The notes: generated from the letters alone by a model not told the origin. 64,000 nt of DNA from Endocalyx cinctus (GCA_001600455.1 BCKC01000003.1:2242168-2306167); one strand, 5' to 3'; counted from the stretch's first letter, positions 32,643-44,892 are shown. Translations and numbers: made by a program.

Positions 32643-35600
32643 GTAAGTATTCGAACTGTAATGTCACGAAAAAAAAGTTGTTGCGCAATTATTTTACACG
32701 TCGTTTAGAAATGACGCGCGATTCGATAGTAAAGATCAAGTCTCGACGAGGAAAATAAAAGGGAAGAGGATATGTGTCCTATGAATAGGGGAAATGTTTA
32801 TATTTATGGGAAATCGAAGAATTCGGGAGTATGTGTTGGTGTTGGGAGTTTTTTATGTTACTCGCGATGTATTAAAATAACATAGAAGAGGAGAAAAAAG
32901 AAGTGTAAAAAAAGGGAGAGTATTGAAAATAATGGTCAACTTCTGTAGGGAATGAAAAGAAGCAAATAACAAGTCTTTAGGACAAGTTCTTGACAAATGA
33001 CGCGGATATCAATTGCGCTTGTGATGTAAGGAGAAGAAAAAGAAGAGGAGGAAGAGTCAGGGACTAATAGTCCAACTTGAGTGTAAGGTAATAAGGTGAA
33101 CTAGGATGAATCATGAAGAGTAATAATAAAGGATAGACGCAGGACACGGTAATGAATACACGTTACGTAGTGATTAAGGAACAGGGAATAAAAAAAATAA
33201 AAAAATGATGTAGTGGAGAATTGGAGGAAAATGGGATAGGTGAAATGAGAAGGTAAATCAATCGATATGGTATAGTCAGGTAATAATGGTATAGTATAAC
33301 TGTGGAGAATCGGGTTGAACCGAAAGCAACAGAAACAAAAGCAAACATGCATATAATTCTAAACAGCAACCGGGCGTAAATCATATGGTACATATATGTA
33401 TAGTGGACATATATCCAATACATCTACGTGTGGTATATACCATATGGTATACTCCGGACCGATACATAATTGTAGTATAGTATAGTACAAGTATGTAAAA
33501 CCTCACGCTTGGGGATTTTATATGTATACTACCTAAGGTATCTCATCCTAGTAAGGTACCCAACAGATGTTACATCGAGGTACGTGTCCAATTTGGTAGA
33601 TGTCCGCTCAGATCACCAAACTGTCGGGTGGTAATATTGATCATCTCAATTTGAATTTTGGAGGATTCAATAGAAGGGGAAAAAATAAAATAAAATAAAA
33701 AAAATATCGTGTAATTGCCATAAGAACAATAAAAATAAACAAAGGGAATATTCAACTTACAGTGTTGGTCATAGGAAGGCGATTCCATATCCATTTTCCG
33801 CTCTAGTTCAAAGTATCTGAATAATATCTCTTGATCGGTCGATTTAAGGGGGTGCGGATGTGCAAAAATGTGCAGATAAAACCCGAAGGGGCGTTGTGTA
33901 AGGTTACTTTATTCTTTCGGTAGAGACCCAATGACGTGGATCGTTCAAAGTGATGAAATGCCCAGGTGCTGACTGATGAATATATATATGGATGGATATG
34001 TTAATTGGGAATTGTCGTTTGTCGTGAGTAAATGGGAATATATCTCCTTGATATACCAGCAGACAGGTAAACCTTAAAGTAATTATCCTTTTTTTTCTTC
34101 TTTTGATACTTTCAACTACGCACTAATTAGGATCCCTCAGGAATTATAATATAATATGCCTAACCAGGTGGGCCTACCTAGTCTTCTTTACCGGATCTGT
34201 TCTGAATTGTAATAGACGCGCACGATATTGATGGCGCAGTCTGGAAGTCCAAACGAACAAAATGTGGCGAAGGAAGGGAGAGAGAGGGGGAGAAGTGGAA
34301 AAAAGGACTCAACAAAAAAGAAGGGAATAGAAATAGGATAATATAATGAATAATTAAACAATATGAATATAACACATAAAATAAATACAAGATAAAATTT
34401 ATTGATTTGTGAACCAACAAAAGGATGTTCGAAACCTCGATATCTCTCTCCCGCGTCCCTTCATGCAGTTAGGTAACTTAGGACTAATCTGATCAACATC
34501 TCTGATCCAGTCAGAAGGACTTACACTCTACTCTTCTAAAACTACCTAGCTAATAACTTTCATCCCTGATCTCAAGTAGCGTAGTGTAAGTACATACCGT
34601 ATGTTACCTCAAAATACTTTTCAGTTGACAAGGGATACTCTTAGTATACTAAAGAGAAGAAGATCCTGCCATAAATCTTTTCATCCTTTCTGGTCATATT
34701 ACCCGAGTATTAAGAAGAACGGCATTATGATCTTAATTGATTTATTATACACCTCAGTATGATCTATCATGGTCAGTTTAACAATGCTTCCTGAAACCGG
34801 TAAAAAAAAAAAAAAAACTTCGGGCACCGTACACGTGTTTGCAGACGGTAGGATATAAGGTGACGGGAAGCTTGAACAACGCTTTGTGAATGAGGTGAGC
34901 TTTGGACAAGCAATTGCCAAGTTTTTCCTAAGAGTCTCAGCAATAGCTTGGGTATTCCCCGTACTCCTTTTTGTTTTTTTTTTTTCCCCCTTTGAACCCT
35001 TTCGTCATTAATACTTGATCAACAAGCCGAGCTTTACTTAAGCTACTTGGCAATAATACCCTGTACCAATCAACCAATATGATGATGATTCACTTCTCTA
35101 TCTTCTCTAAAACGCAATGTAAAAACTACGGCGACTCACAGAATCTCACCTCATATCATCACATATAATTTATCCATATACTATGTATATTACACAGTAA
35201 GTAGTGTAAGCATTGACGATCGTGGCCTACGATATATCACACGCACTCTATCCCTATATTTACTTAGTTGATTGCGCAAGTTTAATGAAGGCGGGTCACC
35301 TAATTATAAAAATGAAATTTGCCCCAAAACCCGCGCGCCAAAGCAGGACGCATTACCATTACCATTCCTATTGTAAATCCCAACCTACCCCTTGGATCAA
35401 AATACTCCGTATGTAACATGGACAACACTTACTACGCTATTCTATTCCTGTTTTACCGGCGGTGAAAAAGATGCTGAGCGCACTGAGGTATATAAACCTA
35501 TCATCCATCCGTATACCGCCGTATTGTACCTATTAAGGAATGGTTATCTCAGCCACTGGTTTGCGTCGGGATTTTCGCACGTGCGAGCATCTCATTTGTT

Positions 35601-36063
35601 GGATTTCTTCGCCCTAGGCCCCCCGTAGCTTACGGATGGACCCATGCCGCCAATGACAGATGTGGCTGAGAACAAACGGCCTATCATCACCACCCTCCGA
35701 TGCTGACTAGCATAATTGATTGGGTTCGATCTAAGGATGATTGTGAATCAATAGCCATTTACTGTATACAGAATTCCAGGATTTCACATATACACTGCCT
35801 CAATCACACTATAAGCAATCAGCTCATTGGCTAGTATTATATCTACAACGACGAAGGACGAATCTAGTATGTCTTCGCCCGATATATGTCTTATCCCCGG
35901 GAGGCCGCCCACGGTCCCTTTGTGATCACATAAACATTCTATCTATTTACACGTCAGTGGAAGAGGTGGGTAGGTATACGCGTTAATACAGTTGCGACAG
36001 ATATAACCCAAACCTTAGGTTTCAATTATATTTGGCCTCAACAAAAAAAAAAATCAAAGACCA
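32643..36063. other. Long upstream region of the Ca2+ exchanger, no gene seen
   Basis: About 3.4 kb, AT-rich, with long purine-rich stretches on the plus strand near 32880-33240 and 34270-34350 (pyrimidine-rich on the sense strand of the exchanger gene). Frames found here encode Phe/Tyr/Ser-rich low-complexity peptides that mirror those pyrimidine tracts. The proximal part should hold a 5' UTR and promoter of the exchanger gene. TACTCCGTA-type motifs occur near 35402. Confidence 0.5.
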
Positions 36064-39000
36064 TCACGTTCTTTTGAAAATGGTACTGTCGTGCTGAACA
36101 CTGCCTCGTCTAAAAAGCTGTGCTCCTGTTAGACTAGGCGTACCGACTCTAGGGCTGAAGCTAACCCCACCATCTCCGCCGATATTGCTATTGCCGGTGA
36201 GGAGACCAGGAGGCAGCCCAAATGCCGGGATGTTCGTGTCTAACATCTCATCGGATTCTGTAGCGGATGTGACTTTTGGGGTTGCTGTCGTTGCCGTGAC
36301 TGTTGGTGTTCCTATGCCTTTCTCTAATGTCTCCTTATAGAATGCCTCGAGAGCCTGTTCATCTCGGCAAAATGTCTCTAGCGCATTCTGTAGTGTCTCA
36401 ACCTCTGGTATTGTGATGCTCGCAGCGCCTAGACTGGTCTTTGTGCCACCAGCCCCGCGCGCGAAAAGTACCGGTCTAAAATGTGGTGATGCAATCGGTG
36501 AAGGTTCGACGAGGCCGTAGTTAGAGTATGTATTAGCACCCGCAAGTCGAGAAACCCGATCGTGGGCTGCCACCTCGGTGCGTGCTGGCTGGCCGGCAAC
36601 AGCTCGGTTACTATAAATTCTATTGGCTATGATGAGAAAATCGCCTTCGTCCGTAATCTCCGCCAAGACTATTCCAGAGCGGTGAATGTATTGAGAGTAC
36701 TTGAAGTCCGGTTTGCCCCACGAATAACTGACGTCTACATTACATGGAAAGTTGGATGCTGCTTCGACGTCAAGCACGTAGTCAAATTTCTTGAGTATAG
36801 ACTTCTGCCAGAAATGCTTTCCCGGCTGTGCTTGAGGACCCAGAGAGTTTGGATCATAGTAAGTGATGGGGCGCGCCCTCGGGGGCGACTTTTCCAGCTT
36901 AATACGATATGGCCTTCTTAATGGATTGACGTCGGCGATAGTACATGCCTCCGCAATGGGAACTTCCACGAGGCGAAGTCCATGCGTACTTGCGATGCTA
37001 CCCCAGCTCTTGATAGCCTCTTCGACCAATTTCGCTGTCACATTCATCCATTCGATGCGAATATGGAAGCAATTATCCGGATTATGTAGACGATCGTAAT
37101 GCAGGTTGATTCTCTCCGGGCGGTACGATTTCTTACGGTAATCGACATCATATTTCATCATCTTGCTCAAGACAACTTTTGGGCGCTTGCTACTACTGCC
37201 AGTGAAGTTCATGGTAGGTGTGGTGCTTCCCGATATTGGCGAATGCTCATCGTGAGTCGAACCCGGTCGTGCCAGGCTAGGCTTAAGCCGAGGCGAGCTG
37301 ATTGACGCACTCTCTATCGACGGAGTGGAGGGAACGGCGGCGTCTCTTTTCCTTGTGCCAAACCATGTCTGTGGTTGGGGTTTTGCATATTCGCCAGTGA
37401 TCTGGTAAAAATACTGTCCGTCGCGGAAGGGGTGGCGCTTTTCCACATGGACGAATATACCCCGTTCGCGATCCTTCTTCGGATCCTTGCCCGTTTCTTT
37501 CTCTCTGTCTCTCGACTTGTCATCGTCAAAGACCATCAAGGTGTTTCCAAGCTCAACTGCTTCTTCTCGACTCTCAAGGTCTTCAAAATTATCGAGTAGC
37601 CAAGTCGTCATATCAGATCCAATGAAACAATGATAATGAAGTCGGAAATGCCAACGACGGGTCTGCATCCTGATACCACCAGATTCGACGGGCTGTTGGA
37701 TGGCCTCGGCTAGAGCTGCAGCATTAAAGTGAGATTTTGAGAATCGCTCTCTGTTTGAAACTAAACCCTTACGGTGGGTTGCCTCAAAGCTTTCAAATAG
37801 AGGAAGCTCCTCTAGCTCGGCAGCAACTATAACAGAGGGATCTTCAGTCTTGTAAACAATGTCCAGAGGGTTTGGATCTCGTTTCCTTGCCCCCGCACTC
37901 TGGAAATGGCGTTCCGAAGGTGACAGGTATCGGTGGCGTTGCCAATTCTGGGCGAGTCGTTTTATACCTTCGAGACGTACTTCTTCCTCATCATCCTCAT
38001 TCCGAGATTTTGTCGTTGTTGAGGATGATCGAGGATACATCGGTATGAGTACGAACCGAGTCCGCCAGTACCTCAGTTGTTCCGTCATCTCATCTGTATG
38101 TCCAGCTAGATATGAATCGATATAATTCCAATTACGTTGTGTTTGAGGTGTCATTATACCGGTGTCAATTGTCTCATAGGTGGTATCATATAGAGTACGA
38201 ATAGCAGGTCTGTATGAAGAGAAAGCGTCATCGGTCTGATTGAAAGGCTGTATTGGCTTTCGTACGTAAATATTCACCTCTACTTCAGTGCTATTAACAC
38301 ATGATAGTTGATGAATAGTATTGCCAATGCTCATAAAGATACTTGTGCCGTCTCCCACAGTATTGTCTATCGCGAACACATCTGCGATTCTGACAGCTTT
38401 CTGATCAAACGCTTTCGCAACCGATGGACCGGTCACGACCTGAAAGCCGTGTGCTAAGCGTGCGCTTACGAGTTCTCTGAGAAACTCGGCGCGAGACTTT
38501 GGTTCTTCCGCAAGGTCATCCTCGATTTCTTGAGCCACATTGTATGGCTGCCGCTGATACTCTGCGTTGAACTGGGCTTGTGTTGGAAAGTGCTCTGTTG
38601 TTAGGGGCACAGCAGCTGGTGAAGACAGGGATTTCCACTTCATTACCCTCATATCCGACGGTCTAGGGAACACATGTTGCCATCGGCTGAACAATACGGA
38701 GTCGTCAACTTTGTGGGTGTTGGGATTCGAAGGATTTAGTACGACAAGCCACGGCGCCATTGCAGTCGTTGGTGAGAGCGTGGAAGGAAGCTCAGGCACG
38801 CCGCCTGCTCGTAATTTTGAATTGTAAAGTCTTTTCTGATCCTCTTCTCTCAGCTGGTTCGAGTATTCTAGATCCAAATCCTGGGGTTTGAAGCTAGCTG
38901 CAACTGGTGTTGCGAGTATAGGGCCAGACTTGAGGGTACTGATGGGGTCAATCATGTGTTGTAAGCCTTTGATTTGAATAGGGCGAGTCGGCGTGCTAGG

Positions 39001-41706
39001 AAGGAAATTATGTATGGACCCCGAATGGTCAGACCTCGCTTGTTCGGATGTCTGGTGTACAATTCCCGCTATCGAAGAGGATCGAGAATCTGGTCGAAAT
39101 GTCGTTCTCATGGGTGTCATCGGAGCAATTCTAGACGAGGAAGGTGATTTCACCAAGCCGGTCCCGGTTCCGGGTGTTTGCTGAGCGTTAACATTTTCTA
39201 TTTTCACTTCGGCAGTTGCCATCTTTGGGGCAGCAATGCCAAACCCACGCTGACCAAGACTTATCTGTCGCATAAGTTTTGGCGTCCTCACTTGTCTTAA
39301 TTTCGGCTGAGCCGTGGATGCCGTGGATGTTCTTCTTGAGGTAGTAGCGGTGGTGGTAGTAGTATTAGTTGACGGAGCAATAATAGTCTCAACCGGATGA
39401 GCTGTGGAAGATGGAATACTAGTTGAGAGCTTAGTCGACGAAGTCATGGCCCTGTCACCAACTGAAGTTCCAAATAGACCGGTGTCTTCCATCAGCTGCT
39501 TCTTTGTGCTTTCTTCAAGCTCTCTATAGGTGTTGGGTGCTGGCAATTGACGAGTGGACGGAAGTTTTGCTCGAGACTCGTCAAAGTCCTGTAGACTCTT
39601 CCAAACAGATGATTCACCGGATTTTATCAGTTTGGCAGGAATGAATTTCTGAAAACCATATACTGGCTCAAACAAGACCTCCGGACCTTTGCGGTCTCGT
39701 GGGAGTGCTAGAGCGCGAGAGTCTGTGTTCGAACTCCATCGTTGAGATCCTTGGTTGATAACCGAAGTCGGAAAAGCAGGGTCGCTGTGTAAAGGAGGTG
39801 TCTCGATTTCGTTAGTTTCTAGCACACTTCTCATCTGGAGATCATAGAGTCTACATCGCGGAGTAAATTCATCCTCGGACTCCCTTGGCGAGTTTCCTGT
39901 AGCAGAAAGATTAATCCCCTGAAATGACAAAGTATTTTCCGGCTTCCCGGTCCAATAAGACACGTGCAGCCACTGTGGTAGAGCAAAAGCCCATTCATCA
40001 ACATAAGCCCTAGAGTTGATAGATTCACCTCGGCCAGACGACCCAAGACCCTTGTTCGGCGATACAGACTCGGAAAGGTGGTAGTGATTTTCGATTGGAG
40101 GCGTGGGTTGCTTAGGGGTATTGTCCATACTGCGCATCGACCTTGCTTGCGATCTGTGGTTGGCCTCGAGGAAGTGAGGGTTACGATATCTAAACAAGGG
40201 AACAGAATGCAACGGCAAGTTTGACATACAGATGAGGTCAATACCTATGCCATTGCCAATAAGAGCTTCTGTTGTACGACGCAAAGTTTCGTACTCGACC
40301 TCGAAAACGCCCGAACCGGGGCTAATTACGACAATAGATATACCAGTGCGCAACAAGTCTCGATCGACGTAGTCATGCGCATACGCAGATGAGGCGAGGT
40401 TGATGGCCTCCAACAGATTTCCGTATACAGCGGAGGAAGATTCTGCTTTGATCTTAAAAGTAGAGTTGCTCTTGATGCTTGAATCTTCTTGTATTTCCAT
40501 ATCATTTAGCATGGCTTCTCGATGATGCAGACTGATGTCGCGTTTGAACGTATTAAATTCCTTCTTTAACTGATGCAGAATCCGCGTCCATTCTCCGCTA
40601 GACATCTGGCTGATAACCACCCGATAGAAGTCTTTGTACGGGCGTCGATTACCAGAACTTTGAAATCCAGTATAGTAATCACTATGTATACTTGTATTCG
40701 CAAGCTCCGTGGTCAATCCAGTATCATATTCCACTCTGGCAAAGAGGACAATAGTAACGAGGTGTTTGACCTGCAACATGGACCATTTCTTGAAAAGAGC
40801 AGGCAAGAACCCATTCACGACCTTGTAAAACAGGATATCCCCCGATCCATCGGAATCAAAGTCCCACATCTCCCGCGCCATCTGTATGAACAGAACATAT
40901 CGAGCAGACTCGCTCCTAAAGATAGGACGAGTATGTCGACCGAAGAAAGCGGAATGCACTTTATGGCCGTCGACAAAAACCGTAGTGACGGTGGCCTTGA
41001 TCGTTCCCATGAAGTAAATGACCTGACCTTTGTAAACAGTCCTGTCGACCAGCTCGGCGATGGCAAGCCTCCACATATCTGCTCGAGATAAATACATATC
41101 TTTGAAAGAGAGCTCGACGTGAGAGGCCTCGATAGCAGGTGCGAGGTGATCGACCGGGGCCAACAGAACCTGGGTCCCCTTCTTCAGATTAAATGCATCG
41201 GCGATATACTTGACAACGTAGACTTCGACGGTAGGATGCCTGGCCTTCAATTCCTTCGGCATGTCCTTGGCAACGAAAATGTATCTTCGACTAACATCGT
41301 AATCGGATTTCGACTGATCATCAGAAGGCCCTTGCAGATGCGGGTTTTGTCTAGAGGAAGCGTATCGAGAGGCTTGAGTTCGGTCTACATCGGTCTTTCG
41401 AGGGATGATTGACATAAGTGCGCCAGGTTGGATACCACCGCCAACGAGGTCGAAATTAAGAAGTAGTTCATCGCGAGTGACGGATTCGTTGAGGGTCACG
41501 GTACATATTCGTTCACTTAGTCGTTTCGGGATCTTAGGATGGTCACGAAGAGTCGAATTACTAGCAGTAGATGCGGTATCTGGAGACTGGGGTGAATCGT
41601 TGGTAGTCAACCTATCTATGCTAGATTTACTGAACTGTCGCAAATGTGAAGTCCATTGTGTGGGGCGGCGAGAAGCCGAAGGTGAAGTGGTAGTATTTCG
41701 AGACAT
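36064..41706 (-). CDS. iml1: IML1 (DEPDC5 homologue), GATOR1/SEACIT subunit
   Basis: Subunit of the vacuolar-membrane SEACIT/GATOR1 complex. It acts with Npr2 and Npr3 to turn off TORC1 under amino-acid shortage, through GAP activity toward Gtr1. Single exon of 1880 aa. The start is MSRNTTT at 41706; the frame is open a little further but without an ATG. The N-terminal 400 residues match the family, including LLLNFDLVGGGIQPGALMSI and REMWDFDSDGSGDILFYKVV. A middle region of several hundred residues is Ser/Thr-rich and probably disordered. The DEP domain lies at about residues 1320-1430, with RRWHFRLHYHCFIGSDMTTW and LLDNFEDLESREEAVELGN. The conserved C-terminal domain includes ERINLHYDRLHNPDNCFH and FDYVLDVEAASNFP. 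Intact and of normal length for filamentous fungi. It sits head-to-head with the zinc transporter gene, 1.4 kb apart. Confidence 0.96.
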   Translation of the reverse strand: MSRNTTTSPSASRRPTQWTSHLRQFSKSSIDRLTTNDSPQSPDTASTASNSTLRDHPKIPKRLSERICTVTLNESVTRDELLLNFDLVGGGIQPGALMSIIPRKTDVDRTQASRYASSRQNPHLQGPSDDQSKSDYDVSRRYIFVAKDMPKELKARHPTVEVYVVKYIADAFNLKKGTQVLLAPVDHLAPAIEASHVELSFKDMYLSRADMWRLAIAELVDRTVYKGQVIYFMGTIKATVTTVFVDGHKVHSAFFGRHTRPIFRSESARYVLFIQMAREMWDFDSDGSGDILFYKVVNGFLPALFKKWSMLQVKHLVTIVLFARVEYDTGLTTELANTSIHSDYYTGFQSSGNRRPYKDFYRVVISQMSSGEWTRILHQLKKEFNTFKRDISLHHREAMLNDMEIQEDSSIKSNSTFKIKAESSSAVYGNLLEAINLASSAYAHDYVDRDLLRTGISIVVISPGSGVFEVEYETLRRTTEALIGNGIGIDLICMSNLPLHSVPLFRYRNPHFLEANHRSQARSMRSMDNTPKQPTPPIENHYHLSESVSPNKGLGSSGRGESINSRAYVDEWAFALPQWLHVSYWTGKPENTLSFQGINLSATGNSPRESEDEFTPRCRLYDLQMRSVLETNEIETPPLHSDPAFPTSVINQGSQRWSSNTDSRALALPRDRKGPEVLFEPVYGFQKFIPAKLIKSGESSVWKSLQDFDESRAKLPSTRQLPAPNTYRELEESTKKQLMEDTGLFGTSVGDRAMTSSTKLSTSIPSSTAHPVETIIAPSTNTTTTTATTSRRTSTASTAQPKLRQVRTPKLMRQISLGQRGFGIAAPKMATAEVKIENVNAQQTPGTGTGLVKSPSSSRIAPMTPMRTTFRPDSRSSSIAGIVHQTSEQARSDHSGSIHNFLPSTPTRPIQIKGLQHMIDPISTLKSGPILATPVAASFKPQDLDLEYSNQLREEDQKRLYNSKLRAGGVPELPSTLSPTTAMAPWLVVLNPSNPNTHKVDDSVLFSRWQHVFPRPSDMRVMKWKSLSSPAAVPLTTEHFPTQAQFNAEYQRQPYNVAQEIEDDLAEEPKSRAEFLRELVSARLAHGFQVVTGPSVAKAFDQKAVRIADVFAIDNTVGDGTSIFMSIGNTIHQLSCVNSTEVEVNIYVRKPIQPFNQTDDAFSSYRPAIRTLYDTTYETIDTGIMTPQTQRNWNYIDSYLAGHTDEMTEQLRYWRTRFVLIPMYPRSSSTTTKSRNEDDEEEVRLEGIKRLAQNWQRHRYLSPSERHFQSAGARKRDPNPLDIVYKTEDPSVIVAAELEELPLFESFEATHRKGLVSNRERFSKSHFNAAALAEAIQQPVESGGIRMQTRRWHFRLHYHCFIGSDMTTWLLDNFEDLESREEAVELGNTLMVFDDDKSRDREKETGKDPKKDRERGIFVHVEKRHPFRDGQYFYQITGEYAKPQPQTWFGTRKRDAAVPSTPSIESASISSPRLKPSLARPGSTHDEHSPISGSTTPTMNFTGSSSKRPKVVLSKMMKYDVDYRKKSYRPERINLHYDRLHNPDNCFHIRIEWMNVTAKLVEEAIKSWGSIASTHGLRLVEVPIAEACTIADVNPLRRPYRIKLEKSPPRARPITYYDPNSLGPQAQPGKHFWQKSILKKFDYVLDVEAASNFPCNVDVSYSWGKPDFKYSQYIHRSGIVLAEITDEGDFLIIANRIYSNRAVAGQPARTEVAAHDRVSRLAGANTYSNYGLVEPSPIASPHFRPVLFARGAGGTKTSLGAASITIPEVETLQNALETFCRDEQALEAFYKETLEKGIGTPTVTATTATPKVTSATESDEMLDTNIPAFGLPPGLLTGNSNIGGDGGVSFSPRVGTPSLTGAQLFRRGSVQHDSTIFKRT

Positions 41707-43130
41707 TATGGTCTCATTCAACCAATTTCAAAAATACAAATAAACATTTTCATTAAGATATGATGTATGATAAGAGGAGTTGGTGATTAACTGTTGAGAA
41801 TATCCATGGATATTTTACTCATAACCAAATAGATATGAAAACAAAATAAAACAAGTTATGAATATCCATGGATGAAGGAATAGAAGATAAGTAGCCCCTC
41901 TAAATTACTTTAGCTATGGCTTAGTGTAGCTATCTCTTAGGTACTTCAGTACCTGAGTACGTACCTATCAGATGAAACCTTGACCTTAAAGGGTTGGTAT
42001 ATGATTATGTAATACTTGGCGAATAACTAACGGCAACGACCTTTAGCTTCACGTATAACGGTCTGACGTCGTATCGTACAAGTAACTGTACCTCGGCGAA
42101 TATGAATGTATGTCGAATATGAGTGTATGTGGGTTAATCCATCTGCAGGTAATCCAGTCAATCGTGATACTCTCTACCTGTATGCATATACGTCAGTTAG
42201 CTCATATTGAGTCTTCTTTACACGAAACAGATTATTCCAATAATTTAAGAATTGTCTTCAAAAACTTGTATGTGTCAACTTTTTCCGTAGCATAATAACC
42301 GATAGAAGACTTCTCTTCCAAAAAAAAAAAAAACAGTCTTATTGTTTGATTTTCACGGATCCTTGTATTTGATCTCCAAATTCAACTCCTTAATATTTTC
42401 CGTCTGAATCACATCCGGGGCATTTCACGTTTCGATGACTCTAAATCTCACATGGGGAATTCTATACTACCGAGCCGTTGAGTAAACGGGTAACCACTTG
42501 TTTTCCTAAGCGGATACCTGCCTTATACTTGTACCTTTATGTATATATCTATATTAGGTTTCTATCTACATGTGTTATATTCCGAATGGATACAAATAAT
42601 GGAACTCACCACGGAATATCAACTTGGCGAAAAATATTACATTCCTTCTGTTTATCTATAATATTATTCTAGTTATTATTATTATTTGTTTTTTTCTTCG
42701 TCATTCGTCTTATTTTCTGTCTCTCATCCATCCCATTCGGTGTGAAATTCTGCAGAAATTGATTCGATATTTTCCGTAAGCCACCAACATTTTTATAATC
42801 TCTGATTTGTTTTTATATGTCTTAAAGACATAACAATATCCAAACCGAAGGTACCTTGGTTCAACATCGATCAATCGTGACGACATTTGGTCCACTGTAC
42901 CCTTCGAAGCGCCAAGTTATAAATTCAATACTCATAATAACATTTTTATTATTATTCTACCAGACGGGGAAAGGAGAGAAATAACCTTCTATTTCAAGCT
43001 TTATCTTCCTTACATCTTAACAAAACTAAATCCCCCCGCTTAGATCCGAGATCTGGTATCCGCATCATTCCATCGACCCCATCAGAACTACCAAGGCACC
43101 AAGACAACACCCTAGGTGACTTATCCCAAT
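41707..43130. promoter_or_regulatory. Divergent promoter region between IML1 and the zinc transporter
   Basis: 1.4 kb between two divergent starts. A perfect 16-bp palindrome lies at 41799-41814, and 13 bp of the same sequence recur at 41861-41873; both are within 170 bp of the IML1 ATG. The rest is AT-rich with poly-A near 42320. No gene seen. Confidence 0.45.
41799..41814. repeat. 16-bp perfect palindrome, partly repeated
   Basis: AATATCCATGGATATT reads the same on both strands. The first 13 bases recur at 41861-41873. Spacing between copies is 62 bp. It could be a binding site for a dimeric factor in the IML1 promoter; this is inference. Confidence 0.6.
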
Positions 43131-44892
43131 ATGGCTTTGTTTAAGCTTACTTCAAAGCAAAAGTTAATTGCTACAATCGCAATATCCTTCTCGTTCTTTG
43201 TAGCCGAGATCGCCGGTTGGTTACGCATAATTTGATCTCCTATAATTGCCTAGTCCGCTGATATAGTCGTGTATAGTTGCCTTCTATACTAGATCCCTTG
43301 CTTTATTAGCAGATGCATTCCACTACGTATGTACAACCTCATTAACGCTTGTCTCCCTAGATTAGAAAACTTGCTAATTTCATTTAGTTAAACGACCTTA
43401 TCGGTTTCATAGTAGCCCTGGTCGCCATTATTGTACATATACCTAGAAATCCCCGTCTATGGTCTTTGCTGCTTGCTTACCTCTCTATCAGATCTCAGAA
43501 CGGGCCTCTTCTCCCCAGAACTTTTCTTTCGGATGGGCGCGAGCTCAACTACTCGGTGCCTTTTTCAACGGAGTGTTCCTTTTGGCCCTCGGTATCTCCA
43601 TTCTTCTCCAGTCGATAGAGAGATTCATATCTATCCAGGGTATGTACTTGGTTATGTATTTCGTCGTGACTGGGCGATATCTGGTCGCTGACAGCAAGTA
43701 CAGAGGTCGAGAATCCGAAGCTCGTGCTCATTATAGGAAGCGTCGGTCTAGCACTTAATCTCATTAGTGCTACCTTACTACATGAGCATCATGGTCATGA
43801 CCATGGTGGTCATAGCCATGGACACTCCCACGGTCATGGACATGAACATGAGCACGGACACGAACATGAACATGGTAACCATAGCCACGATAATATCGAA
43901 GCGGCTATGGCCTCATCCACTGGCTCAAGGATCACCATCGATGGTGTCCCTATGACGGTAAGTGGTACTCATTTTCCTCGGAAAGATACTCCCAAGTCGC
44001 ACCGATACTAACCCGAACTCAAAAAAAATAAAGCCCATCAGTGCCCACCACGCCGAGCATCGCCATACCATCGTCACGCTACAATCTCCAGGACGTGATC
44101 TCGGCATGTTAGGTGTGCTGATCCACGTCATAGGCGATGCGTTGAACAACATCGGCGTTATCATCTCCGCCTTGGTGATCTGGCTCACCCACTACCAGGG
44201 TAGATTCTACGCCGACCCGGGCACCAGTCTAGGTATCGCCATCTCTATCTTGCTGTCCTCCCTCCCGCTCGTAAAGCACAGCGGTAAGATCCTGATGCAG
44301 AGCGCGCCGGGAGGATTGAATCTGGACGACGTCAAGCATGATCTCGAGAAGGTACGAGCAAAACCTCCGTATTTCATAAATCCTAGTTCCTCCCCCTATT
44401 CTTTTCAAATTTTCTACGAGATAAAAAGAAAAGAAATATTAAAAAAAAAAACATTCACAGATTCCCGGCATAGAGTCTATCCACGAACTGCACGTATGGC
44501 GTTTGGATCAGCGCAAATCGATCGCGTCGGCGCACATAGTGGTATCTAACAACGAGATGACGCAATTCATGGACCGGGCCAAGACCATCAGCGAGTGTCT
44601 GCACGCCTACGGCATCCACTCGGCGACGCTGCAGCCCGAACTCGCTAGCCCGACCTCGGTCAGCGTCGGCCCCGTGCTGGACCGCGATCGGGATCAGGTC
44701 CCTACCGCCGCGGCCACGACCGTCGAGGCGGATGCGGCAGCATCGGCGGCGGGCGCGAACCCCGCGACGGTCGAGGCGTCGGGGGCGGCGTCGATTAGGA
44801 GACGGCGCGTCGACGACTCCTCGTGCCAGATCGCCTGCGGGAATCTGTGCAAGAGCTTGACGTGTTGCAATACTACCGGCGTGAGACTCTAA
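43131..44892 (+). CDS. zrc1: Vacuolar zinc transporter, cation diffusion facilitator family (ZRC1/COT1 type)
   Basis: CDF antiporter moving Zn2+ (and possibly Co2+) into the vacuole. Seven exons: 43131-43215, 43277-43326, 43388-43432, 43492-43639, 43704-43957, 44034-44351 and 44461-44892, giving 443 aa. All joins keep frame. Introns are 61, 61, 59, 64, 76 and 109 bp. Intron 1 has a weak GTTGGT donor but yields the family sequence FFVAEIAVAFYTRSLALLAD. Zn-site motifs: ADAFHYLND in TM2 and HVIGDALNNIGV in TM5. Between TM4 and TM5 is a His-rich loop at about residues 130-165 with over a dozen His in HGH and HEH units, the expected Zn-binding loop. The cytosolic C-terminal domain has IPGIESIHELHVWRLD and GIHSATLQPEL. 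The tail ends in a Cys-rich stretch. High zinc is the usual inducer in fungi; no Zap1-like site was searched for. Confidence 0.94.

Noticed and set aside
35700..35740. GGGTTCGATCT resembling a tRNA B box
   Set aside because: No cloverleaf could be formed from the flanking sequence.
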